NCBI GenBank assembly: GCA_022478985.1
Contig: JAKSZP010012165.1
Location: 1 to 64,000, forward strand
From: Massospora cicadina
Lineage: Eukaryota > Entomophthoromycota > Entomophthoromycetes > Entomophthorales > Entomophthoraceae
Reading direction: 5' to 3'
Length of the DNA: 64,000 bases
The notes beneath the pieces are model-generated. The model worked only from the letters and a program-made list of their open reading frames with translations, was not told where the DNA came from and ran no database searches. Below are positions 1-11,965 of this stretch, piece after piece. The stretch's first letter is position 1. The number at the start of each line of letters is the position of its first letter. Both the position numbers and the translations under genes were made by a program.

Positions 1-688
1 GGTACAGGTATACTCATCACCAAATGTTCTACCAGCGGAAGCTCCTCAATGAGTAGAACTGAAGGTTCCACCTCAACTTCATTTATGGTTGTGCAGGTAT
101 GAAAATCAGCAACGTCTAACAGAGCCTCCTTTATGTCACGAATGTTTTTGAAGTAACGTTTTACTGAAATGATAAGCCTGGCAGAGAAGGCTGAGAAGCT
201 AACCCAGTTAACATGGCTGCGATAGCATCATCCAGGGTTAACATGGTAGCCTTTGACAACTTTTGTGCAGCAAGGTAAAATCGCTTAATAAAGGCAGCAG
301 TTGGTTCGCCCTCATACATGCTAAGGCGCATAAAGGCTGTTTTTCCCTGTTAAGACTCTGCTTAGAACCAAATTCAGCTAAGAGAGGCTCTTTCACCTGT
401 GCCCAGGTATGCAAATTGTCCATATAAGGAACTATCATTTCTTACTCCAAACAACTAGGCATGGAAGGTTGTGTCAAGCTTTCTGCTTCTCAGTGGCGTC
501 ATTCATAACAGATTCATATACATATAAAAAGGAAGCAATACTCCCTTCCCCAGGGGTGTACTTATCTTTTATAGGGAGTTTTAAAGGGCGCTGCTCCAGT
601 TCTTTAATATGGGATAGGGCACTGGCGAGTTGCTTTTCAAGAGCAACTATTCTGGTTATACAGGGGCCTCCTAAAGTGAGAAACATTT
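1..688 (-). pseudogene. Ty3-type gag remnant, element A (5' part only)
   Basis: Minus-strand gag of an LTR retrotransposon whose pol lies beyond the left edge. Two open stretches (238-438 and 474-686, in different frames) carry a capsid-like motif with the core V-K-x-x-L-L-x-x-F-G-S-K-Q-S-L. The same motif occurs at 30.55-30.65 kb in element C, so A and C belong to one family. The N-terminal stretch (474-686) includes a leucine-rich, coiled-coil-like segment. The reading frame is broken by frameshifts and stops, so the copy is dead. Gag ends directly against the LTR at 689. The similarity to C is seen directly. The name gag rests on position next to the 5' LTR and on the motif. Confidence 0.7.
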
Positions 689-1436
689 TGTAGGAACTCA
701 GCTAATTTCTTCTCGCTGGTGCTTTTGCCTGCTGGAATTCACGAAAGTTTTGTAAATAAAGTTATATATAAAGCACTAATAAAAACTGGTTTTTTGTGAA
801 TTTTATTAGTGCAATATAAGAGAAAAACAACCCTATCGACATCTGAACATTCAGTATTTAATTTGTCTCAAGGATTTAGGGGAAATTAAGGATAGGTTCA
901 GAATAGCTTAGACTAGTCAAAATTGGGAAATATGGGGAAGCATCATATCAAAGCTTTTGATATTAGCTTCATTTTGGCTGAACAATTGAATAGAAATTAT
1001 TATTGGCCAAAACATAACCATGGGGTAATGCTTTGATGAACTTCATCCAATTCTTATTCAAGAAATGTATTGCACCTTGGAGGACCCCGCCACGCCTATA
1101 AAAGGGGGTTTGTTTCCGCATAGGTGATTTAAGGGACCTGTTTGTGGCTGGGGGAGTACCATCTGATGGGCACCCCAGGGTCTGCCGCATGGTTGGAGAA
1201 ATCTGACTGCTCGATTTTGTGTATTTTGCCCTTGTAGTATTCAAAATTGTGTTACCCCTAATTAGTGGGGTTCCAATGAAAATCAACCAGGGTCTTCTAA
1301 TTTAATTAAATCGTTATTATTATCAATATCACTCTTAGGATCATTACAAACTTGTAAATGGCCAACATTTCCCCTTTTCAGATTATTTAGACTTAAAACA
1401 TTATTCTTTTGCAGCTGAGAGGGCAAATGCCCAACA
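689..1436 (-). repeat. LTR of element A (5' LTR, ~748 bp)
   Basis: Starts (plus-strand view) at TGTAGG, ends at GGGCAAATGCCCAACA, and aligns along its length with the LTR at 30964-31716. Shared landmarks are the 'ctggtgctt' block near the left end, 'cctataaaaggggg' at ~1097, the 'ggggttcca' block at ~1267, and 'gtaaatggccaacatttccccttttc' near the right end (abbreviated: conserved CCAACA then TTTCCCC). Similarity to the C LTR stops at the CCAACA/CTGACA end, which fixes the outer boundary. An A-rich/purine tract on the minus strand at 1368-1377 looks like a polypurine tract, so 1367 is an alternative boundary. The TATA-like box points to the right, opposite to gag. Confidence 0.7.
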
Positions 1437-1489
1437 CCTGTAGAGTATAATAAAGATGAACATTCCTCCTATTCCTTGCCCTCCTTGTT

Positions 1490-4400
1490 GGCTTTACCCT
1501 CTCAGTTTGGAAGCATAATCACCCATATTGATTTTTAAGTGAACCATATTAATGGTAAAGCTATTATTGACACTGGAACTCATGTGAATGCTCTCATCAA
1601 AATTGATCAAGAAGATCTAAATAACCCCTGATATTTTACATTATGAAGAATTAGGCATTGCAGGACCTCAAAGTACTTGAACAATTGGAACTTTTTCATC
1701 ACTCTTATTGAAAATTGGAAAGTTAACTTTTACAGTACCTGCAATTATTCTTGATAACTTAAGTTATGACCTTCTCTTGGGGACTCAATTTCTGCGGTAA
1801 TTTAATTAATCATTAATTACCCTAACTCTTCTCTACTTCTTTTGGGGTATAGGGTTCCATTGCTTTTATCAAAACATGCTCATGCTAGACGTTGGGTATG
1901 TCTGTTAGAGAGATCAAAGAGGTCCTATTTCATTCAGTATCATGTTGAGGGCACTTGAGTAGAATTAACCCCTACAAAGGCTGACATAGAAGAAGGTATG
2001 CCTATTTTCTCCCGTGAGATTTTGATTATTCCGCCAAAATCTCAGGTTATTGTCAATACATTTTTACATCTTTCGATTCCTAAGGGCTGTTTATTACAAA
2101 TCCAAGGCATTGCCAACCCTTCTGCTAAATATATCTTGCCTTGTCCTGGGGTATTGGATTATGCCTAATCTGATCATTACCTGGTTTATTGGAAAACCTT
2201 ACCAATGAATAAAAAATGGTAGATTGACAAAATTCAATAGCCTATGTCAAACTATTGCCCCTATCTCAAATTTATGACGTCAAAACTTTTGGAAATCTAC
2301 AAGACTTTGGGCAGTGAACATATCAAGATTTTTTACTGTGGGACCTTCCATAGGGAAACACCTTGCTAAAGAGCAAGATAAACAAGTGCTTCAATTATTG
2401 GAAGAATACTCCAACATATTTGCCAAGCATACTTACAATTTTGGTAAAAATGAGGGGGTATTTCATACTGTTGAAACTGAAGGTCACCCCCTATTTGGGC
2501 TAAACCCTATTGTAAGTTGAAGGTGGAGGAAGCACAGGTCACCAAAGAATTACATCAGCTCTTAAAGTCTGGATTATTAAAGCCTTCCAATAGTCCCTGG
2601 GCCTCACCGCTGTTATTGGTGAAAAATAAGGATGGCTCACATTAGTGGTTATGGATTATTGCAGGTTAAAGGCAATTACTTGTCAAGTTTGCTACCCTTT
2701 ACCAGCGATAGATGATTCCCTCCAGTTGTTAGCTGGCTCAACCTATTTTTTGGCAATGGACTTAGCCAGTGAGTACTGGCGAATTGGCTTAGCCCTGGAA
2801 GACCGAGATAAATGTGCTCTAGTATCTAGTGAGGGCTTATTTGAACCCACATATATGCTACAAGGGTCGAACAACGCCCCAGCAACATTCCAAAGGGCCA
2901 AGGATGGTATGTTACAGGATTTAAATCTGACCTGTGCGTTGGTATAGTTGGATGAGATTAATGTGTTTTAAAAACATTTACTGAGCATTTGGATCATTTA
3001 AAAGAAGTTTTTAGACAAATTCAGAATATTTCTCTAAAGCTCAAACTCTCCAAATGTTCCTTTTTTAGAATAAAATGGAGTTCTTAGGTCACCAGGGTTT
3101 GGCTAAAGGAATTTAACCACTTTTATATAAAATCCAAGCTATTAAAAGAATGAAACCTTTAACATCCTTGTGGAACATCCAAGTCTTCCTTGGTATGGTC
3201 AGATATTATTGTCAATTTATACACAAGTTTGCTGATATGGCAGAACCCTTATTCCATTTATTACAAAAAGGTGTTCCATTTGAGTGGAGCTCAACTCAGA
3301 AACAGTCTTTTAATTCTCTCTGGACTGCCTTAACTAAGGCACCTGTTTTGATCCATCCTTGATTTGATAATCCTTTTATTCTGCAAACTAATGCAAGTAA
3401 TGTAGCTATTGGGGCTATTTTATCCCAGTGTGATGAAGAGCAGATTGACCATCCTGTAGTGTTTTATACCAAAACATTATCCAAAGCTGAGCGAAATTAT
3501 AGCATAACTGAGTGGAAATGTTTAGCTGTAAATTTAGCCATTAATCACTTCCAACCCTTCCTATATGGAACCTATTCTACTGTTGTTACCAACCATAATT
3601 CTTTATGATGGTAGTAAAGTATGATGGATCCTGATGGGAGACTAGCCCGTTGGGCTCTAATGCTGCAAATTTATGATTTACAATCGTACATTGCTTGTGT
3701 AACCAACATCAAAATGCTGACAGCCTATCCCAATTGCCTATACTGATCTTGGATTCTGTAAAAGAGAAACAATTATATAATTTAAATGGACGTCCTGAGT
3801 TGTGGGTTAGAGAATATATGGAAGATAGTGCCCTCCTAAAAACTATTACTAAAGATAAAATGATTAAGGAAGGATCTTTGTATAAGAAGGTCAAATCCAA
3901 GTGGTTACCCTTTTTGCACCCAAATTCAAGATAACATTATATCATGGAAGGACATAAACAAGTAGGTTATAATGGTCTAAAGAAAACCCAAGAATGGTTA
4001 AAACACCGATACTATTGGAACAATATGACTGAAACCATTAGAGAGACACTTAATTCATGTCTCATCCTTTAAAAGTCATGGTGAAATCAATCCTAATTAT
4101 CAGCATCAAGTGATTCCACTGACTAAAGCGTTTGAAGTGGTAAGTATTAATGTTGTAGGACCTTTTCCTTGGGGGTACATGGACACCAGTACATTATCAT
4201 GGCTGTCAATCACTTAACTAAATGGGTCAAGACCATATCCATTGCTACTCCCTCCATTAAAGCCACTGCCTTATTTCTCTATTGCCAAATCATTACTCAA
4301 CATGGGTGTCCCAAGGTTCTATGTCAGATAATGGAACAAACTTTACCTCTCAACCTTTATAAGAGCTGTCAAGTTATTCAATACTGCCCAAAGGTTTCTC

Positions 4401-4985
4401 ATTCCTTATCATACATCAACTAATGGAGCCATTGAGCGAGTCAATGGAACTTTAGTTTCTATAAAAAAAGAAGGCTTCAATAGACCCATCTTGGTGGAAA
4501 TTCTATTTACCTAGTGCTTTGTTCACTTACTGATAAGTTATCATTGAAGTATCAAGATGTCACCTTTCAAATGTATTTATGGATGATATCCCTCAGTTCC
4601 TTCAAGCGTTCAAGCAATACTCAAGAAAAAGTATATCAGAAAACTCTGATTTAGCTATGAGAAATCTGGCTAATGAAATCATTCAACTTCAAGCTTAAGC
4701 CATGGAATCAATTTAAGTAACCACAAAAAAGGAGACTCAAAAAAGTAACCAACATAAACCTGTTTTTACCTGGATATCAAATTGGAGATTATGTCATGTA
4801 CTACCACTCCTAACCTGGTGGATGAACCAAAAAGTTGGGAACTAACTGGTCTGGTCCTTATTGAGCTATATTCCAAAAGGGGTTAGAATATTCAATTGTT
4901 CATGTAGATACAGGTATAGTTGCAAATTGTATCCACCCTAAATTTTTGAGGATTCATCCTCCTCCACAATCAAATCTTGAGGGGG
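1490..4985 (+). pseudogene. Ty3-type pol remnant, element G (protease-RT-RNase H-integrase)
   Basis: Plus-strand decayed pol in canonical Ty3 order. Protease: IIDTGTHVNALI at ~1563-1600 and YDLLLGTQF at ~1765-1795. Reverse transcriptase: SPWASPLLLVKNKDG at ~2593-2640, motif A as MDLASEYWRI at ~2755, NAPATFQ at ~2873, and the catalytic motif mutated from YLDD to stop-LDE at ~2945. RNase H: ~3360-3720. Integrase: 3940-4560, with STNGAIERVNGTLVSI at ~4410-4460. The tail ends with IHPPPQSNLEGV before a purine tract (gagggggtaa). Many stops and frameshifts. The KCALxSSEGLF and NAPATFQ blocks match element C (27.4-27.5 kb), so G and C are sister families. Gag and the 5' LTR are missing; element A abuts at 1437. 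Confidence 0.85.
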
Positions 4986-4989
4986 TAAG

Positions 4990-5680
4990 TGTCAGTATTT
5001 CCCCAGATTCCTTCATTTCTGAACCTTTTACCTCAAATATTTTAACCAGTAATATTGGATGGTGAACTCAACGAATCTAATCTCGTCAAGTCTAACAAGA
5101 ATGATCATGCTTATCCCAATCAAGTGATAGCAGAAGATTTGATTACTCAGTAATTGAAAAGATCTGATAAACCCCAAACTACTTCAGAGTCTATAAATAT
5201 TTAAATTTTTCATTAATAAGAAATAGGTCTATTTTTAACTTTATATTTTCCATATTTTGTATCATTTTGGAGATTCCATAATGTAACTTTTAGACCTTAC
5301 CTGCCATTTTTGAAGCGTAATTCAAAACTTCAAAAGTCTCATCCAACTTTGAAATCTCAGAAGCCCTGCCTTTGGTTATCTGTGCCTCTAGTGGTTCCCC
5401 CAAGTGCATTCTGAAAGGAGTATTGAATGGTTTAGAAATTTTCTAATATTTGAAAAATCATTGATTTAACTGTTCAAGCAATATTTCTTTTTTGTCCTGA
5501 GTTTTGCTAATGATCCTAGAATATTCTAGGCTCTAAAATCCCCTAGAAAGGGTATAAACCCCTCATTAGTTCTACTAAACTAACAGAGTATAGAGTTCTT
5601 TTTATTTGCATTTTAATTTATTCCAGTTTAATAAAAACCTTTCCCTGTTTATTTCACTAAACCATTCGAGATGACTAACA
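4990..5680 (+). repeat. 3' LTR of element G (~690 bp)
   Basis: Follows the purine tract gagggggtaa directly. Begins TGTCAG and ends CTAACA. Contains a sense TATA box (ggtataaacc, 5551-5560) and an AATAAAA polyadenylation-like signal at ~5630, which is the normal U3-R-U5 order for a plus-strand element. No second copy is visible in the window, so the outer boundary is taken from the terminal dinucleotides. Confidence 0.65.
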
Positions 5681-6148
5681 GTAACCATCAGACTGGAGAA
5701 TCCTGTGAATTACTCTGCCTCTAAGCAACCCATCACAGAGCCTAATACTCTACAACAATGTAAAAATAGGATCTCAACAATCATATCATTGATGAATCAG
5801 GGCATTCTCTTTATATACTACAAAATAACCTAATTGGATGCTTATTTAAGTCTTTTTATACTTTGATTAAGTGGTCTACATATTTGTTTAATCAATTTAA
5901 GTTCAGTTTAGGTTATAATTTGAAAAAACTTTACATTAATTAGATTTTTAATGGAACCAGTTAAATTAGTGGGTTAAGGACTCACTGTAACAAAAAGAAT
6001 TATCATAACTAAGATGGAAAAAATGTTGTCAAAGCTAAACTCATTGGAATAATTAGGCCAATAATAACCCTTGTTTCACATATAATTCATTTTTATTTGA
6101 AGACTGATATGGCCCTAAAATTTTTTATCCCTTTGACATTTTTTGAAA
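5681..6148. other. AT-rich spacer, no gene seen
   Basis: No conserved coding motif, tandem repeat or terminal-repeat signature was found here. Confidence 0.5.
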
Positions 6149-7147
6149 TGTATATTTGAGCCTTGGGGAACTAATCTTGCGGCTTAATTGGATGTAATCT
6201 CATTCAGACCCAAGAGGGGCATAAGCCATCAGCTGTCCCCTTTGTCACCCTGGGTGATTTGGCCCATGTGGCGGATGAGAGGTGGGTAATGGTGTATCCC
6301 TTAAATATTGCACCTCTCTCCTCTGCTCACCACCCAAGAATTTGTGAGGATTTTCAGGAGGTGTGTCAGGAGGAGCAGTGGTCAGAAGCTATTGCCAGTG
6401 GAAGGTTAGAAGTGATTATTCCCAAGAAGTTCTCTAACAGTCAAGTTCTGCCAGCAAAAATAGGTCAGTAACTGGTGAAGTTAGATCAATTGAGTCATTA
6501 TCAGGCTTGAAAATCCCCATCTACCTTTCCCCTCCATTATTATTACAAACAAACCAATCCCCAACAGACATGGGCGTGATAAATCCCTTCCCTACTTAAT
6601 GAAACTGGCAATATATGGCCAGGTCATGAGTGCAACCTGCTGTTCACCAGAGGAGTTATTATCATTGCACCAAGTGTGATTGCAGCAGAGTGAATATTAT
6701 CACTAGCAAACACAATACTAATCTGACTGGGATGTGCGGATATAAGTTGATATTGGCAATTATTTAGAGTGTCGACCCGCTGTGACCAAATTTCAAAAAT
6801 ATTTCAGACAGTAGAGCGCTTAGTCCCAGTTCCCCAGTCAGTGAATATATAGGGTAGAGGTCACCAACAGGTACTTCTGTCAGTCCATTTTTCCTTTTTT
6901 CACTATATTAGTTGAATAACAATTCTTTAAAAATCCAATTTCATTAGTTAGTTTAAGAAATTCACTAAACGTTTAGTAGCTATAATTTCCAATGTTGGGA
7001 ATGCCTGAATTGTATTCGCAGTTGCCCTATTAGCTTTGCATCCCACACTATGGATGACTGTACCAGAGGTATCATGGCTGGTGCTTTGGGTGGTCACTCA
7101 TCCTGAGTTCCAGCCCAGTCATATTTCTATCAGCACGCTCTATGACA
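6149..7147 (+). repeat. Solo LTR of the F family (~999 bp)
   Basis: Aligns end to end with 49328-50324 and 55584-56584, which flank element F. Shared blocks: 'gccttgggga' near the start, 'tgtcaccctgg', 'gatgagaggt', 'cttagtcccagttcccca' (~6820) and 'cagcacgctctatgaca' at the end. All three copies are 997-1001 bp. No pol or gag of this family adjoins this copy, so it is a solo LTR. The longest frame (6259-6471) is an LTR-internal open stretch and not a gene on its own, although it resembles part of the U protein. Confidence 0.8.
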
Positions 7148-7247
7148 GTATATAACATATGATTGGGGATAAGTTCAAAATCCATAGTGTGAAATGATGT
7201 CATAGTGTGACAAGCCTATAGTATTTTAGAGGGCCATCATTAGGTTG

Positions 7248-7420
7248 CATGTAATTAAACCAATCAAGTCAACTAAATAAATAGATTAAACTTAGTAATT
7301 TTAGATAAGCATCAGTAAGTTTAGTATGTAAGTGAAAAAATAAAGTCAATTAAATAGATTAAATCAAGTATTGTAGATAGACATTAGTAAAATTAGTCTG
7401 TAATTGAACTAATCAAGTCT
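7248..7420. repeat. Minisatellite array 1 (~75-80 bp unit, about 2 units)
   Basis: Two degenerate units built around 'aatcaagtcaa.taaata' , 'gattaaa..aagtattgtagata' and 'cattagtaa.tttagt.tgtaa'. The same unit recurs at 11735-11965 in the same orientation and, reverse complemented, at 33630-33905. Confidence 0.7.
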
Positions 7421-7889
7421 GTAAGGCTTTCCACTATGAGCAAGGAGCCAAATGATGCCTACTACCCCTTTTCAGGTAGAAAAGGGAAATGTTATTTTAG
7501 GAGGTATCTTATACTTGTGCCCACTCCAATTCCTCTCCTGCCTAGCACTTAGTATGTTGAAAAGATTAAGCTCCTGTATAGCAAAATCCTCAGTTTTACC
7601 AAGACGTTAGAAAAGCTCTAGGTAAGTCCCATAATACTGCCACTCATTTTCCTAAAATTTAATAAATTTCTAAAAATTCTGACAGTTTTGCAACATATTA
7701 TTTACAAAAAATTGATTTTGTAGAGAAGTATTGAAAATTCTGACCCTATTAATACCTCTTCTATTATTTCCCCAATTTTACTTTTTTAGCACTAGTGGTG
7801 CCCAATCCAAAAGAGGTAGCCGCCATGCATCTTTATTTGCAAATTGGCCAAACAAAGGGATTATTAAAAAATCCTAATATGGTACCTCA

Positions 7890-10800
7890 GCTAACAGCTT
7901 AGGAAGCCATATCAGAAGGTGATGAAGGTTTGGGAAAACTTTTGTCCAGTGCACGCTTCAACTGGCAGACCATGGCAGACAGCATTGAGGTGGAAGCATC
8001 AGTGACATGTGGCATGAGGAGGTATAATTGTGGGTTTTCTTCATTTATGAGGTCAGCAAAATCCATCGCCCCAACATATTAAGCAAGTTGATGCTCAGAG
8101 AAAGTTATGAGAGCCAGCACATAAGTGAGACTTGATGCGCTGGCAGGTTTTGAGATAATCAGGGTTAGAAAAAGAAATTTTTGCCGCATCAATGCAAGCA
8201 TGGCTTGCACCAAAAGTAAGCTGCTCAATTTCATACTTTGCATCTTTTGCAAAATTATGGGGAAAATTGGGATAAGAATACTCTCAACAAGGGGCTCCAT
8301 CGCCCCTTGAAGTTTCTGGCAAAGTAGGGTGTTGTCAGGGGCAGCTTCAGCCTCAACTGCCATTTTGTTAATATTTTTATGAATTGGAAAGCGATTTTAA
8401 GGGCGAAAATGGCGGGGAAGAAAATTGGGAGGGTCAAAAAAAACTCCTCCAAAGCAAAATCTGGTTTCACATGGTATGGCCGTTCCTCCTCATTAATCCA
8501 TTTAAGAGCTTTAAATGGATTAAATTTAGCCAGCACTGGGCCATCCACTGGAATTGGGGCAGTAGCAGGAGCTGATTGGCCACATGCTGTTGAACATGAC
8601 ATCTCAGCTGAACTGGTTCAGCCATCAACTCAGGATTCTGTAATCCAGTCAAATTTGCATTAAATTTTAAAACTTTTGTTTTTGATTGGCTGCCACTTTT
8701 GGAGCAGCACCAAATTGCCCCAAGCTTGGGGGTGAGAGGATTGAGCCCCAATTGAAAAATTTGGGGAAAAATGGCCATGGCCCAATGCCTGAAGGATGAG
8801 TGGCAGAAGTGGAAACTGTGGGGCACTTGCACTTTAAATGGTCAATATCAAAGCATAAGGGGCAAATGGCATGGCCATTTTTGATGCGCGCCCAGAATGG
8901 GTGATCAGGGGTGTCTCTGATCACATGCAGGGGGGAACATGAGGTGGGAGTCATGATGAAATGGGTGGATCATTGCAAAGGCACAAGGCCCTGCCAACCA
9001 ATCCGCCCCATTGGGAACCACAAACTGCAACATGGGGTCTGTGTCATGAAAACGGCAGAAGAAGTTTAGACTGGCCTGCCAGTTGGGATGCATGAGCACC
9101 CAAAAAGCAAGCCAGATTGCCAGGGGCATTGCTGCATCTACATCGTTGTGTGGAGCTGAGAATTGGGAAATGATAACTCGCTGGTGTAGAGCAATTGTGA
9201 ATAGCAGCCCAAAAATGAACCAAATGGAAACAAACCCAGACACTGGGGGTCTCGCTGCAGGAGATTGTACTACTGGGATAGTTTTCACAGGGTTGCTGGT
9301 AGGTGGGTTCAATACAACTGAGGAGACAAGGGGGCGGATCCTTGCTTGGAGATGGTGGATGTAAGGCCACAAGATCCCAGTATATTGATGGCGGATAGTT
9401 GAAATGAGGGGGTTGGATTGCCAGAAGTGTCTGGCTCATCAAATCCAGTTGATGATGGTAGGAGTCATAGTAACTATCAAAACTGGTAAAGCCCATCTGG
9501 TATAAGGACTGACAGGCCACCAGGGTAATGCCATTGGGACTTCAGAAAGAAGGATATCAATAAAGTAAAAATTGATAGTTTGTGACAGAAATTTATTGAA
9601 AGGAAAATGAATAAAAATTGGCCAAAAATTTTCTCAGTGCAATGCAACTGATTAAATAGTGTTCAATTGATGTGGGAACAAGCAGGGATTGGGTCCCTCA
9701 AGTTCAACCTAACCAGTGAATTTTTCAGAGAAGGGGGCAGATAATCTCAATGGGAACTGACATCAAAGGAGTTGGTGGCAGGACAAGTCACTGTCAGTTT
9801 GACCTCAAACGCCTGAACCAAGGCTCAACTGCATTTCTGTCAGTTGGCGTGACAGCATCTGGCCTGATGAGCAACAGGAATTCCTCAGGGTTACCCCACA
9901 TAGGGGCAGTACCAATTGGTTGGAAATGGGTTTGGGATGCCCAACCCACCCATGCCCGGCCACTAGGCCATTTGTTCAGTCAAAAAAGTTATGTTGGCCA
10001 CAACTTCTGATTTGCCAGCTAGGGGTTTTGAACTGTCATCAATGGTTTCCAATAATACTATCTGCATGTCAGAGATCATCTTTAATGATTTTGAGAGAGG
10101 GTTAGCTTTGGCAATTGCACTTCTGGCTGAATCAAAACCAACAGCAATTCCATATGATAATTCAATCTTTGTCCCTTTTTGACTATGTGGTTTCCAATCA
10201 TTGGCTTGATTACCATCGGTTTTGGACCAATTGACTTCAATTCAGTGATCTTGGCGCAGATTTCCTTAATCTGGCGGACAAGTTTGGCTGAGATGAGCGT
10301 GGGTACTGGGGAGGAATCTGAAGAGGGAGAGCTGTTACCCAGCGCTTTTCTACCACATGGGCGAGGTAACTCTGGGTGACAAGGGGTACAACTGCCCTCT
10401 TTGGACCCTTTTTATTTGAAAACAGGAAGATCACCTGATCCATGCACAGAACGACCCCTGGACTTACAGTCAGCACCATAAATGACCAAACCCTCCATGA
10501 GCTCATGGAAGAAGTGTTTGGGGGAGGATGGGAGGGCAACCCAGCAAATTGGACCACCAATTGGCCTCATCTGGGAGCTGGGCTCAAATGGTATATATGG
10601 GAATTTTTTTAAAAGTGATTTGCAGCTTGGCTGCTGCCACTGCATCAGCATCTGAACTGAAGCTGAGATCAAAGTACCACTCAAAGGGGCAGAAGTCAAT
10701 AAAGTTGGCAGGTTTAAAAACTGCTGTGGCCATCTCAATGATGGCCACACTTGCATATGGGAAGAGAGTCCCATATTCAACATGGAGGCTGAAACACAAA

Positions 10801-11039
10801 TTGCTCTGTGGGAGCACCAAAGGGCTCTGGAGCACCGCATGGGAGCTTGCAAGGTGGTGGACCAAGTCCTTTGGGAAAACATACCGCCTGGTAGCATTAG
10901 GAGGGCTAGCAGAACCAGCCTGGGCATGCTTCAGCGGCAGCCAAAAGATGCCAGATGGCGGTGCACCACCACCCCAAGCTGGGGCAGCAGGAATCAATTG
11001 CATCAATATAGGTAAGTTTTGGCTTGACTGAGTGGTCAT
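7890..11039 (-). pseudogene. U1: unassigned coding repeat with RRM-like stretch and CCHC knuckle
   Basis: Broken minus-strand frame starting near 11039. In order: a Pro/Gly-rich N-terminus (PAAPAWGGGAPPSGIFWLP); a block EYGTLFPYASVAIIEMA (~10770-10720); an RRM-like stretch FDLSFSSDADAVAAA (~10670-10620); IGGPICWVALPSSP then FFHELMEGLVIYGAD (~10560-10460); KRAVVPLVT..YLAHVVEKRWV (~10405-10340); and a zinc knuckle CPLCFDIDHLKCKC with exact CX2CX4HX4C spacing (~8880-8835), preceded by HPFWARIKNGH. A C-terminal part runs to ~7890 and ends with PSSPSDMAS. The frame shifts several times and contains stops. The same protein, shorter, occurs at 40.6-42.4 kb. The domain order resembles a nucleic-acid-binding ORF1/Gag of a retroelement (inference), but no reverse transcriptase or LTR adjoins. 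I do not recognise the family. Confidence 0.6.
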
Positions 11040-11734
11040 TTTTTGTATTTTTTTGAAAAATTTGAATTTGGCTTTGATTTAGTTATTGAAGAAAAAAAGG
11101 TATCTATTTCTCCAATTTTCCTTTACAAGAAAACTAGAAATTTGCTTTCAAGCAAACGCCAGACCTCCAAAGGTGGAGCACGCCTTGATTTGGGAAAATT
11201 TTCACAATTTTGAAGAAAACTAATTGGGGGCAGCCAATCATGGCTTGCCCCATCACCTCCCCAACCTCTTTTCTCACACCACAGCACAAATTAGCCTCTC
11301 CATACTTGGTTCTTACACCAACTCATGAACTGACCCTCTCCCCTCAAGCGTGAATCCTGGAACCCTGCAGTCAGAGAAGATGCTGACCCCAGAGCCGCAG
11401 AACCCAAGAACAATATTACAAACTATAACCCTTTTTCTACATTTAGGACAGTGCCCTTAATAGTGATAATACTGACCTATTTTGTTTTATATAGTTGCTT
11501 GATTTTAATATAATCATTTCCCCTCCCAACATTTCCATTTTGACATCTTTATCCTTTTTAAGCACCATGAAGCCCACCAATGCATAGTAGTGAATCTGCA
11601 AAGATGGCCTTCCCCTTGTTAACTAAAGGACATGTTGGCTGCACTCACAGCAGTTGCATGGTACTATTGTGGCTGATCAGAACCCACAAGTGTGTAATTA
11701 GAGCCAACTTGGGCTCAATAAATTTTTACAAAGT
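11040..11734. other. Leader-side flank of U1, no gene seen
   Basis: C-rich patches (11240-11420) upstream of the U1 frame, then AT-rich sequence. It may be the 5' untranslated part of U1, but no second copy is available to delimit it. Confidence 0.3.
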
Positions 11735-11965
11735 CAACTAGATAAATAGATTAAATCAACTATTGTAGATAGGCATTAGTAGGTTTGGTATTTAATGGAA
11801 CCAATCAAGTCAATTAAATAAATAGATCAAATCAAGTAATGTAGATAGCCATTATTAATTTTAGTGTTAGATTGGAACAATCAAATAACTATATAAATAG
11901 GGATAAGTTAAGCATTGAAGATGACTATTGTTAATTTTAGTATAAAATTGACCAATCAGATTAAA
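11735..11965. repeat. Minisatellite array 2 (~75-80 bp unit, ~3 units)
   Basis: Three degenerate units with the same landmarks as array 1 ('caagtcaattaaataaatag', 'gtagatag.cattatta'). U1 lies between arrays 1 and 2. Confidence 0.75.

Noticed and set aside
8079..9520. Several overlapping open frames on both strands read as separate genes
   Set aside because: They are pieces of one broken U1 frame and its shadows; only the minus-strand blocks are shared with U2.
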